DNA from: Chara braunii
Taxonomy: Eukaryota; Streptophyta; Charophyceae; Charales; Characeae
Assembly (NCBI GenBank): GCA_003427395.1
Contig: BFEA01000886.1
Location: 313,794 to 350,666 of the forward strand
Length of the DNA: 36,873 nt
Direction: 5' to 3'
The notes under the pieces were generated by a model. That model had not been told where the DNA came from and did not search any database. It was given only the letters and a program-made list of their open reading frames with translations. How positions within the stretch are numbered: the stretch's first letter is position 1; every line of letters starts with the position of its first letter. A program made the position numbers and the translations under genes. This document shows positions 9,078 to 18,800 of this stretch, one piece after another.

Positions 9078-9785
9078 TTGGTTCTCTTTTGTGGCACTTC
9101 ACTTCATGTCGGTACTTCCCAGCAACAAACTCCCGCTAAGATAGCAAGATCAACATCTTCCACTACTGCATCTCATCCACAAACAACCCTCTCCTCTTCC
9201 CTTCCATGCACTGATCCACAAACAACCCTCTCCTCTTCTCTTCCATGCACTGCAACCTCCGCATTATCCAATCAACCACACACCGACACATCTGCTGAGT
9301 CTCCTGTTTCAACTCGAGGCCTCATACTCTTATCCACCGCATCTGCTGATGTCACCCAACACGTTTCCACATTCTCAGATATTCTATTTACTCAACCCCA
9401 AACTTCTGACCTCTCACACCTCGGATTGGATGATGACATCCTCGCACAAATACCTATTCCCCGATGGGATCAATGACAAGAATTCGTGACAATCCACAAT
9501 ATCCACCGCATGATTGATCAGATTCTTTGGGAGGATTTTCTAAAGACTGACCATGCCGCATATTCGTCTCACATTTACGAATACTTCACTCTCTACAAAC
9601 AAAATCGCACACAATTCGCCCGCCGTCCGCCTCCTTCTCCCAACCCCAATATACGCTTCTCTCAAGACAAGACATTCCTCCTCACAATCCTTAACGAAGA
9701 CTACAATCACATCACCGACCATTTCACGCCCCCAGTACCAATACGGACGCATTTCTACAGCACATCACTCGTGTTCTTTCATTGA
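9078..9785 (+). pseudogene. Accessory ORF downstream of helicase 1, one in-frame TGA
   Basis: The frame 9078-9476 (132 codons, Ser/Thr/Pro-rich, with a 13-residue tandem repeat PQTTLSSSLPCTD) ends in SHLGLDDDILAQIPIPRWDQ and a TGA. The same frame then continues open for about 100 codons (QEFVTIHNIHRMIDQILWED ... HIYEYFTLYKQNRTQFARR). I read it as one gene with a single nonsense codon. Product unknown. It follows the helicase on the same strand, and its end resembles the end of the broken ORF behind helicase 2 (about 36230-36480), suggesting a second protein carried by this Helitron lineage. A nucleic-acid or replication accessory role is only a guess. Confidence 0.45.
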
Positions 9786-9945
9786 TTCATCACCACCACC
9801 ACAACGCCCATACTTGCACCCACACTTCATCCATGAAATAGACCCATCACGGTGGCATCCTCTCCAACCTTGGGGACCCACACACGCCACTGCAATTGTT
9901 CACGATGTCCTCATGGCACAACATACGCTCGCCATCTATACAATA

Positions 9946-10000
9946 CCCCACGCTCCACGCACCACGCACCACGCACCACGCACCACGCACATGGGAATAT
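9946..10000 (+). repeat. Short tandem repeat (CACGCAC-type)
   Basis: About five consecutive copies of a 9-bp unit of the type CACGCACCA. Confidence 0.8.
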
Positions 10001-10030
10001 CTCAACTACCTCATCCTTCTCCACCACCAA

Positions 10031-10790
10031 GCTGCACAACAACCCCTCCCCCCCTTCTCTACATACAGAGCAAGAAACATTCGTCGTGCCATCTCATACC
10101 TCCAAGTGCAGCCCCCGCCGCCTCACTCCTAATACTACTGCAATCTGCAATTGCTCCAACACTCATGGCACCATCAAAAGACAAGGCTCGTGCTCACATT
10201 CATAGAGAATTCGACATCGGCTGCCTCTGCAATCTACAACAAACAACATCGCCACGGTTCAAAAAACAGCAGGAGAGACATAGGCGCAACGACACGCACA
10301 CATGAACACAAGCAACAAGAAAACGAGCTGCTGGAATGGATGCTGCTGTGAGACAGATGGGCACAGAGACAAACAGAAAAACGGAGAAAGAAACGCGAAA
10401 GCTGCACAACAACCCCTCCCCCCCAAGTGCAGCCCCCACCGCCTCCCTCCTGATACTGCTGCAATCTGTAATTGTTCGAGCCCTCTCCATCAACAAACAA
10501 CAGCTCCGACACTCGTGGCACCATCAAAAGACGACGCTCGTGCTCACATTCATAGAGAATTCAACGTCCACTGCCTCTGCAATCTACAACAACGCCATCA
10601 ACATGCTGGACAATTCTGCATCGGCCGCCGCGGTTCAAAAAACAGCACGAGAGACACGGGCGCAACGACACACAGACCTGAACACAAGCAATGAGCACAG
10701 CGGGTGCTGGGGTAGATGCTACTCTGAGACAGAAGGCGACAGAAAGAAAGAGACAAACAGAGAAAGAAGTGCAAAGACGGCAAGAAAGAT
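10031..10790 (+). repeat. Tandem duplication, two units of about 370 bp
   Basis: Unit 1 (10031-10400) and unit 2 (10401 to about 10790) both start GCTGCACAACAACCCCTCCC and share CACATTCATAGAGAATTC, CTGCCTCTGCAATCTACAAC and GGTTCAAAAAACAGCA in order, with small indels. In one frame both units encode a similar peptide (APSKD-ARAHIHREF, then CLCNLQQ), but the frame is short and broken, so coding is unproven. Confidence 0.85.
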
Positions 10791-10966
10791 ATGTCTTTGT
10801 GTGTGTCTCCTCTGCCACGCTCATCTTTGCCACATATGTCTGTATCTGTGAGACAGAAAGCGGGAGAGACACAGCCAGAAAGAGAAAGAGAACTGTGACA
10901 AAAAGAAAAACAAAAAATGACCCCGACACTCTCACAACAACGTCCGCCTGTTCGCCGCTCTCCTAA

Positions 10967-10985
10967 GCCGCAGCGTCGCTGCGGC
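10967..10985 (+). other. GC-rich hairpin, candidate Helitron 3' terminal structure
   Basis: GCCGCAGC, 3-nt loop, GCTGCGGC: a perfect 8-bp stem. Helitrons carry such a short GC-rich hairpin just inside the 3' end. Here it is followed at once by the right copy of the direct repeat (10986), which would fit an element end abutting the start of another. No canonical CTRR end was seen directly after it. Confidence 0.5.
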
Positions 10986-11052
10986 GTGGTAAAGCATTTC
11001 TCATTTTCTAAACATCAGAAGGCTGAATTCGTAAGATCATTTCTAAACCCCA
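10986..11052 (+). repeat. Direct repeat, right copy, first part
   Basis: 67 bp, four transition differences from 6881-6947. It breaks off after CTAAACCCCA and the rest of the repeat resumes at 11988. Confidence 0.8.
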
Positions 11053-11059
11053 TGAAACA

Positions 11060-11198
11060 GTTTTCACCTTTGGCAGTAGCCGATGCAGATCCCAGGGGTC
11101 GATCCCTTGACCTCAGCTTACTTGTGTACAGTATCTGCACAGTTCCCTAGAGTTGAACCCGTGACCTGCACGATAGCCAGTGGTAAGTAGGTCGCCGT
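11060..11198 (-). mobile_element. tRNA-derived SINE fragments (reverse orientation)
   Basis: On the minus strand two B-box-like motifs (GGTCAAGGGATCGACCCC and GTCACGGGTTCAACTC) lie about 55 bp apart, as in tRNA-derived SINEs or a tandem pair. The right side runs into the assembly gap. Confidence 0.4.
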
Positions 11199-11803
11199 NN
11201 NNNNNNNNNNNNNNNNNNNNNNNNNNNNNNNNNNNNNNNNNNNNNNNNNNNNNNNNNNNNNNNNNNNNNNNNNNNNNNNNNNNNNNNNNNNNNNNNNNNN
11301 NNNNNNNNNNNNNNNNNNNNNNNNNNNNNNNNNNNNNNNNNNNNNNNNNNNNNNNNNNNNNNNNNNNNNNNNNNNNNNNNNNNNNNNNNNNNNNNNNNNN
11401 NNNNNNNNNNNNNNNNNNNNNNNNNNNNNNNNNNNNNNNNNNNNNNNNNNNNNNNNNNNNNNNNNNNNNNNNNNNNNNNNNNNNNNNNNNNNNNNNNNNN
11501 NNNNNNNNNNNNNNNNNNNNNNNNNNNNNNNNNNNNNNNNNNNNNNNNNNNNNNNNNNNNNNNNNNNNNNNNNNNNNNNNNNNNNNNNNNNNNNNNNNNN
11601 NNNNNNNNNNNNNNNNNNNNNNNNNNNNNNNNNNNNNNNNNNNNNNNNNNNNNNNNNNNNNNNNNNNNNNNNNNNNNNNNNNNNNNNNNNNNNNNNNNNN
11701 NNNNNNNNNNNNNNNNNNNNNNNNNNNNNNNNNNNNNNNNNNNNNNNNNNNNNNNNNNNNNNNNNNNNNNNNNNNNNNNNNNNNNNNNNNNNNNNNNNNN
11801 NNN
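11199..11803. other. Assembly gap (605 N)
   Basis: Run of unknown bases; open frames through it are artefacts. Confidence 1.
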
Positions 11804-11987
11804 CCAGGGTGATCCAGTGTATGTGAACAGTGAGATGTTTGGGCGCTGAGGTCGCCATAGCCAATTGGGAGTGAACTCGTATCTGAAAACCATATCTCTG
11901 AGTTTTGAGTGGGCGCATGTCGCCAGTATGCTGCGTTACTGCTTACATGTGTGAAAAGTGTGTTTGAAAACGAGTCTGATTGCACCC
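11804..11987. other. Sequence after the gap, SINE-like
   Basis: Read on the minus strand it has CGAGTTCACTCCC, a possible B box. Together with 11053-11198 it forms the insertion that splits the right direct-repeat copy. Confidence 0.3.
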
Positions 11988-12019
11988 AAAACCATTTCTA
12001 AACCTCAAATGACACAAAT
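11988..12019 (+). repeat. Direct repeat, right copy, second part
   Basis: 32 bp matching 6949-6980 with a single clear mismatch near the end (AATGACACAAA against AATAACACAAA). Confidence 0.75.
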
Positions 12020-12224
12020 ATTTTTTTTTCTCACATGTGAAGACAACAGTTACTTTCAATTTCTCACGCTGATCACGACGACACCACATCACAGCGTATC
12101 AACTTTACGTCAAAGCCGTAAGTTTCTTCTTCTTCTTCTTCTTCTTCTTTTTTCTTAATGGTCAAGGTGGATACTTTAAATAAATAAAATAATAATAATT
12201 AAAGGGAAAAAAAACGATACTTAC

Positions 12225-12525
12225 TTAGTTGAACTGCAGGTCTTTTCATGCTCTTTACAAAAGCAAAAGGTATCGCAATACTGAAGCAGAGAGCAATCAG
12301 TACCAATGCCACAAGACATCCCCAGAGGCAGTAACTGTCCTTCGACCATGGAAACGATGCCCAATGGTGACGATGCATTGAGGAAGAGCCGTGCAATCTC
12401 GTGCAGGTATCGCAACACGGACCGCTTCTCTGCGCTCCCGGCTTGAGAAGACTAGCCCTCTTCTCACTGGACATCTCACACTCTGTCAGTGAGCTGTGTG
12501 ACGGGTTCTTCTGAGCTTCAATACC
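12225..12525 (-). CDS. Exon encoding a membrane-spanning segment, unknown gene
   Basis: Minus strand. Acceptor: long T tract then GGGTGCAG| at 12526; donor CTAA|GTAAGTAT after 12225. Joined in phase 0 to the exon 12698-12820, the frame GIEAQKNPSHSSLTECEMSS is open over 100 codons. It contains a Cys cluster (GPCCDTCTRLH) and one clear hydrophobic span (CLWGCLVALVLIALCFSIAI), followed by basic residues. A second frame is also open for about 75 codons, so the assignment rests on splice phase. The exon ends in phase 1. Family not recognised. It may be the 3' continuation of the kinase gene to the right, or a separate gene cut by the gap. Confidence 0.45.
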
Positions 12526-12697
12526 CTGCACCCAAAAAAAAAAAAAAAAAAAAAAAGAAAAGGACAATGGCAACAGCAGCAGCAGAAGCACACTGCGATG
12601 TGACTGCGTACTCAATTCAACCAGGCTGCAGAGAATATGGGGATGCCAGTGGAACGGAAAAACTCGAGCCAGATTTTATTATTTTTTTCATTCATAC

Positions 12698-12820
12698 CTT
12701 GTGCACAATACGACAGACGGTCTGCCCCGACGTGCGCTCTGTCGCAACTCCGACCATGGCCTTGGTCAACTTGTTTTCGTCGACTTGGGTCCATCGCCAG
12801 GCGAAACTTGTTGTCATCAA
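12698..12820 (-). CDS. 41-codon internal exon, unknown gene (possible kinase exon 4)
   Basis: Minus strand. Acceptor TATTAG| at 12821, donor CACAAG|GTATGA after 12698. The exon is exactly 41 codons, phase 0 at both ends, and reads LMTTSFAWRWTQVDENKLTK then AMVGVATERT and TVCRIVHK. A 172-bp intron separates it from the exon 12225-12525. The kinase exon ending at 15208 also stops in phase 0, so this could be its next exon. Confidence 0.45.
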
Positions 12821-13046
12821 CTAATATGCTTCATGTATCATTTTTAAGTTAGTCACGTTCGGATTACTTGTTACTTATATTATCTTGTGCCGCGTCTGTT
12901 TTCTGTCGTCTTCTTCTTCAAAATCTTCTTCCCTCTAATGGTCGGTGCGTTGTTGATTGGCTTTGTGTTGATGCCATGTGGTTACAATCTCCTCTGTGGA
13001 CATGATTGCTGAATAAGCATACTTGCTCAGTTTAAGATCTGTGGTC

Positions 13047-13282
13047 GTCGGTCGACCAACGGGCCTAGCTCAGTTGGGTTGGTACACCCAATGGCATGAA
13101 CTGTTGAAATACAGACCTGCGTTCAAATCCTGCTGGACCTTGATGAATGCCATTGAATGGAATGAATCATTCTGAATTACCTCCGGCCGGTCCGATCAAT
13201 GAAGATATCCCAAGGCTGTCACCCTCAAAAAAAAATAAAAAAAAATAAAAAATAAATAAATAAACAAATAAACAAATAAACA
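13047..13282 (+). mobile_element. tRNA-derived SINE (family 1) with target-site duplication
   Basis: Head resembles a tRNA: A box in GGGCCTAGCTCAGTTGG, B box in GCGTTCAAATCCTGC. The tail is A-rich with TAAA and CAAA repeats. A 10-bp direct repeat, ATCTGTGGTC, sits at 13037-13046 and 13283-13292, so the insertion is complete and fairly recent. Related fragments occur at 24727-24787 and 27591-27805. Confidence 0.85.
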
Positions 13283-13292
13283 ATCTGTGGTC

Positions 13293-13726
13293 CCGCCGAC
13301 TACTATCACATGGTTCTCTGGTGCTCTCACCATGATAGCATACGCTTACACTTATCAGCCCTACTCCCGCGCTCCGCTGTGTGCGTCACTCTGCATAGTC
13401 GCGACGTGCTGCCTTACATGATGTTTGCAAGAGCTGCTAACAAAGGTAGCATGCCGCGACATGACTTGTACATTTTGCGACCAACAACCCCCCCTTTCCA
13501 TCCCTGAAGGGTACCCTGGTCCTAAGTCGAACACCCCGGGAGTAGGGCCGACACAGAACACCCACACCCTGAGACACCCCCCATTGGGCCCCCCAGAAGA
13601 ACACCATGGACATTATATACCGGAAACCACATACAGCCTGAAAAAAAGAAAGAAGATATAAGTACGTCCATGCCACTTTTGAGTTTTGACGCTTTTGAGT
13701 ATGGAATAAGCAAGAAAAGAACCTGT
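13293..13726. other. Non-coding stretch
   Basis: No gene supported. Short open frames occur on both strands without splice support or domains. Confidence 0.5.
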
Positions 13727-13930
13727 GCCAGCAAAGAAAAACCAGGCGCCGAGCTCGAAAAACAATGAAAGTGCCAGCGGCCGTCGTGTCAGGCCGGTGT
13801 CATATTTACAGGAGTCGGCCGTGGTGTCAGATGGGCGCAAAAAAAAAAAAAAAAAAAAAAAAAAGGCCCAACGAATGCTTTCTGACCCAAATTTCCGTTT
13901 CGAACTCGGCGCCTGTTTTCTTTGCCGGTG
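13727..13930. repeat. Foldback element
   Basis: Left arm AAACCAGGCGCCGAGCTCG and right arm CGAACTCGGCGCCTGTTTT are imperfect reverse complements, with an A tract (13839-13864) in the loop region. A diverged relative of one arm is at about 14240-14285. Confidence 0.6.
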
Positions 13931-14427
13931 CGTGTTTTCTTTGCCTTTGCGAACTCGGCCGCCGTTGTTTTGACTTTTTTTTTCAGAAAGAAACAACTGC
14001 GAGTCTGCGCCGGTGTCAGGGTTTGATTTTCGAATGGGAAGGGGGAAAAAAAAAAAAAAAAACATGTGACAACTTCGGGTCTACACTGGACAGTAGTTTG
14101 AAACTGCAAAAGTAACTCACAGTGTGGTGCTTATTTTTTTAATTGGCCGTTTCTGGGACTCAGGCCCTCCGCAGACCACGGCCCGCCCCTGTAGTTCTGA
14201 TCATATTATCTGCGCTTCATATTACGAGCTGCCATGCAGCTTCTTTTGCTTTTTCGAACTAGGCCCGTGCGAGACCCGGCAGTTCTTGTTGTTTTTGTTC
14301 CCATTCACGAACTCGTTAAATTTTCCGTTTGCCACGCTGTTGGCTCAATAAGAAAACAGCCAACTGCGCGGTGAACGAAATTCAGTTGTTGTCAAATGGG
14401 CACAAAAATTGCCTCGTTACACCTCCT

Positions 14428-14597
14428 GGCCCGAGGTCCCACTAGCAACGGGGATAGGAGCGAATGCCTGAATCTGGATGTGTTTTATGCAGAGATACAG
14501 AAAAGCAGTTCAATCTCGATTTCCTGCACCTCTCTACAAATACGTCCAGATTCAGGCATTCAATCCCATCCTCTTCGCTGGTGGGACCACGCCCCTG
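14428..14597. mobile_element. MITE family B copy
   Basis: Foldback of about 170 bp. Termini GGCCCGAGGTCCCACTAGC and GGTGGGACCACGCCC; internal arms CTGAATCTGGATGTGTTT and GTCCAGATTCAGGCATT are reverse complements. Near-identical layout to 26606-26773. Confidence 0.85.
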
Positions 14598-14762
14598 GCC
14601 ACACATCGGACCTTATTGTCAGAATATGTTTACAGACTATGTTTATCAAATATCCCATACCGAATAATATCAGATTCATAATAAAACTTCAATGATAAAT
14701 CAATAATAAACATTTTTTTATGCTTTTTCCAGCTTAGCCTCAACTGCGTAATCATGTCCGTA

Positions 14763-14879
14763 ATACCTTTCTCGGCCTTTTGGCTAAGATCAAGTGTAGT
14801 ATCTGTTCTGATCAGTTTAATATGTGATCCGTGGTCCATTTGTCCATTTAAAATATTAAAAAAAAAAAAAAAAAAAAAA
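14763..14879 (+). pseudogene. U2 snRNA retrocopy (3'-truncated, polyadenylated)
   Basis: From the first base it follows the conserved 5' part of U2 snRNA: ATACCTTTCTCGGCCTTTTG, then GGCTAAGATCAAGTGTAGTA (with the branch-site-recognition GTAGTA), then a diverged stem-loop II. The copy ends in a run of A (about 14859-14879) in place of the 3' stem-loops. ATCATGTCCGTA (14751-14762) and ATCGTGTCCGTA (14883-14894) are a 12-bp target-site duplication with one mismatch. No snRNA upstream element is present, so it is a retrotransposed pseudogene. Confidence 0.9.
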
Positions 14880-14894
14880 CTTATCGTGTCCGTA

Positions 14895-15105
14895 TGTTTG
14901 TTGTTATGCCCCTGATCGTCCCGCAACCATACGGAATCAAACCGGTGTCCTCGGCTATACCACCCACATGCCTTTACCACTGCAACTGTGACCAGGTACT
15001 GGTGTTCAAAATTGAAACCATACCGGTCCTGACATTGATGGCCCCAGCAGATTACCAGTTGAATTGTGAGGTCCCAGCGCCGTGCTCGAACCATCTCGTT
15101 GGACT
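14895..15105 (-). mobile_element. tRNA-derived SINE (family 2), reverse orientation
   Basis: On the minus strand an A-box-like GTTGCAGTGGTAAAGGC and a B box CCGGTTTGATTCCG are spaced as in a tRNA. Upstream, CTGGGACCTCACAATTC is shared with 31466-31484. It lies directly after the U2 insertion. Confidence 0.55.
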
Positions 15106-15207
15106 ATAATACAGCTATCGAGTTGAACATAAGTTTTCCCAAAAGAAAACAAAAATCATAATAAAAATTTAGGTCTAATATTGGATTGTAATGTAAGCTA
15201 TACTCAC

Positions 15208-15774
15208 CACCATGTGTACATCTTTCTTCATGATATCACTCAACTTGGTTAATCGGGCGCCGCTGCCAGAACTCCCCTTTGAACCCCCTCCTCTGGTGTT
15301 TCCAGAAGTGTCTGAAGCGTCCGCAGCTAAGTGGGAAGTTCCTGAAGACGCTCTCGAGTCCTTGACGGGACTCGGTGTGCGCTCTATGAAGACGTCCGTA
15401 AGTGGGGTTTGAAGGGGGGCATCTTCAAGAGAGCAACCGCGGAGAAAAAAAGCGAGCAGCTCGTGCGCTTGAGGGCGGTCAAATGCATTGTACTCGAAGC
15501 ACCGTAAGAGAACGTTGCGTAGCGGATTTGGCACGCCTGCTGGAATTTCCGGCTTCGCTTCCTGGTGCAAGACCTTGAAGGCCACAACTGAGTCTCTCAC
15601 GCCAGCAAATGGGACGTCACCTGAAATTGAGAGAAGAATGTAGCTTCCTTCAAAAAAAAAAAGTTGTTTTTCGGAAAGCTAGGAACCATGATGATCCTGT
15701 TTTTTTTTTTTTTTCAGTCAGAGTTTCCAAACATAAGTGGATAGAGGAGAAGCAATACTGGGTTTTGTTTGCAT

Positions 15775-15832
<58 letters not shown>

Positions 15833-18800
15833 TTTTGTTTTGTTTTTGTTTTTTGTTTTGTTTTGGGGGTAGTGTGTTTTTTAATGTGAATAGACTTTGC
15901 AAGTACAATACAAAATGCATAGCGAATCTAGCGATGACCGAGAAAAAGACAACTCTGATCTGACTTTTTGTTAAATTTCGTTAAATTTGAAATAATTTGC
16001 TCGTGCGACAAAATTGGCCAAGCCTCAGCAAGGATCTTACTGTTGTCTCTTTCTACCCTTCTAGTCTTTCTGGTCCTTCTGGATGCTTGGGTTCCTTGAT
16101 GGAAGGGGATTCGGCCAAAAAAAAAAAAAAAAAAAAAAAAAAAGTGGGATCACTGGGATGCATTAACACCAAGTTATCAGCACTGAATAAGAAAAATACA
16201 TTGCCATACAAAAAAGATGCAAACTTTTGAAAAAAATCCTTGTTCAATTTCGTCGTGCGAGCAATGCAAAACATTTCCTCAAATTTAACGAAAAAGTCAG
16301 TTTCCAAGTCTGTACAAGTTCTCGTCCATATGTTTTGCGTTTTTTGTTCGGGGAATCTGCCTTGGCAAAAGGAAGGGCCTGGCGGGAAAAGTTGTAAAAC
16401 CTCCCGGGCCCGAGATGAAACCTTTGTTACGGTATTCATTTCCTCCCCCCCCCCCCCCCCACCACAACGGGGCAGAAAGGGTCGCAGGTCCCGAAACGAC
16501 TTTTCGCGTCATTTTTGCACCCAGGTCCCTGTAAAAGACTTTCCCTTCATTTTCGTACGACGGGCGTTACTGGGCCAGCCAGGGTGCAAAAATGATGCGA
16601 AAAGTCATTTTGGGACCTGCGCCAGTGGCACGTCTTGCCCTGTTGAACTTGGGGGGGAAATGAATACAAAGGTTTTCGCCGCGCCGGTCGTGGGGAGGTT
16701 CTACCACTTTTCCCAAGGAAGGCTGCACTCCGCTGGAGCCTGGAGCTGGCGGTGGTGTAAGCCTACAGGCCCTACACACTGTGTTCTAATCGGATTTTGG
16801 GGGAATCAAGTCTGGCCCCAGTTTGGGCCACATTTGAATTTTGAACCATCATTTGGGCACTGCCAGGCTGGTGCCGCTGGACTATGTTTGAATCTGGACG
16901 GGACCAGGACCAAGTTGGAATGACGAGGTTTGAACCGGGTTGAGATCAGGTCTAGAATCTTGAGATGGTTTGGAGATCAAGCTAAACACCAGCCACCAGG
17001 CCTCATATAATTACCTGTGATCATGTTCAATATGGTGCACCCAAGGCTCCAGATGTCAGACTGCATCCACAGTGCAACTCCGGACCAGGCCTCAGGACTC
17101 ATAAACCGGGATGTACCTCGAATCACTGTAGGACTGTACTTGGCTGTGGTGCGTTCCACGACCTTGGAAATGCCGAAGTCGGCAAGGACCACGTTTCCTT
17201 CCTCATCCTCCAAGAAGTTCGCCGGTTTCACATCCTGCACAATAATGTGCTCACGGTGAAGTTGCATCAGCGCCTTGCACATGTCGATAGCGTATCGCTC
17301 CACGTCAACCATACTCATGGGTCCATTTACCTGCTCAGCCGCAACATTCAGAATTTCAGACATTATCAAGTCTATGGAGACTATGGTGCAACGAGTCCGC
17401 CAAAAATTCACATAACTCCACACGTACGTGGTCACGCGTAACTCCAAACACCAGATCGCAATCAACGCAAGATGAGAACACTGCGGAAATTTTTGTTTGG
17501 AAATTCAAAGCATTATTTATGCAACAACTCGTATGAAGTTGTATGTAGTCAAACATTGGCAGCTATGGCCACCAAATAACTTCCAACATCTCTCTCTCTC
17601 TCTCTCCACCTCTACCCATCTCTCCTTTTAGCAACCCACCAGCCGCCTGGCCACTGTCATGACCTCCAGTCGGCGGTCACCCAGAACCCCCCGGTCATGA
17701 TACATAGCTTGAAAAAGTCAGAAAAACTTAAAAAAAGCAAGGAAGGATAATTATAAGGGTTAATTTCAAAAATATTGCTGTTTCAAAGTTTGGCAGCAAA
17801 AATGTCGTCCGTTTGAAGTTTCCTTTGCAAAAATAGAGGTTTCGTTGCAGCTTTATCGGGTTCCAGTAGTTTGCCAGCAAAAATACCGCGTTTTGCCAAG
17901 TTTCACAGCAAAGGACCCCTAGGCCCCTGGCCTCAGGGACTCAGGGACTCAGCGTTAGGGCTTCAGGCACTCAGCCATTTTATTTTTTTTCCCCCCCACA
18001 GGCGTGGCCGAGGCATCTCGGCCGCGGTCACGCCAAGATGCCTCGGCCACGTTTCTTTTTTTTTTTTTTTTTTCCCGCGGCCGTGGGCGCGCCCAGATGC
18101 ATCCGCCAAAAACAAAAGTCAACCGAAAAACAAGTGCAAAAGGAGTCAGAAAAAGTGAAAAAAAGTCCGCAAAAGGTTAAGAATAGTAATTGTATTTCTG
18201 ACCCGGTCTGACCTTCCTCTCGTTCTTTTTTTCTTTTCTCCCTCGTGTTTTTTTCTTTCTCACAAAATTTGGTGACAGTTGTTTCTTTCTTTAACAGACA
18301 TACCCTCTTGATGATATCCTGAATGCTGTGCTTGTACAATTTCATGACGATGCACAGATGTCCACCTTTTTCGCAGACACCATACAATTTGCACACATTA
18401 TCGCAGCGAGAAGAGGCCCTGTGGAGAATCTCCACCTCCCTCTTGTACTCTTGGGAAATTTGCACACCTTCGAAACATGGAAACCGCTTCACTGCGACCT
18501 CACAAGACAAAAAGAACCCTTCGTCGGTGCCCTTCTCGCCCTTCTCCCAAAGTCTACCCACCCACACTCCCGTGCTTTTGCCCCCTCCAGAACCAATCAA
18601 CTGCACCAACTCCAGCGAACTTGGGTCGATAGACAGGTTTCGAAGTACGCCCATTTCTGTCATTTCCCGCTCGACTTCGGCGAGCTCCCGCCAAACGTCC
18701 CTCTCAGGAACGTGAAGGTGCTCGGCAACTTCTCGCAACACCTCACGCCTCGTGCGGTGACCCTTCGACTTTGACTTTGCATTCTTCACAGTGTCACTCC

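Noticed and set aside
10200-10935. Minus-strand frames of 97-124 codons
   Set aside because: Shadow frames of the 370-bp tandem duplication without domain or splice support.
11113-11985. Long open frames of 210-290 codons across 11.1-12.0 kb
   Set aside because: They consist mainly of unknown bases in the assembly gap.
16240-16923. 227-codon plus-strand frame
   Set aside because: It lies in intron 2 of the minus-strand kinase and is produced by the two arms of a foldback element; no domain seen.
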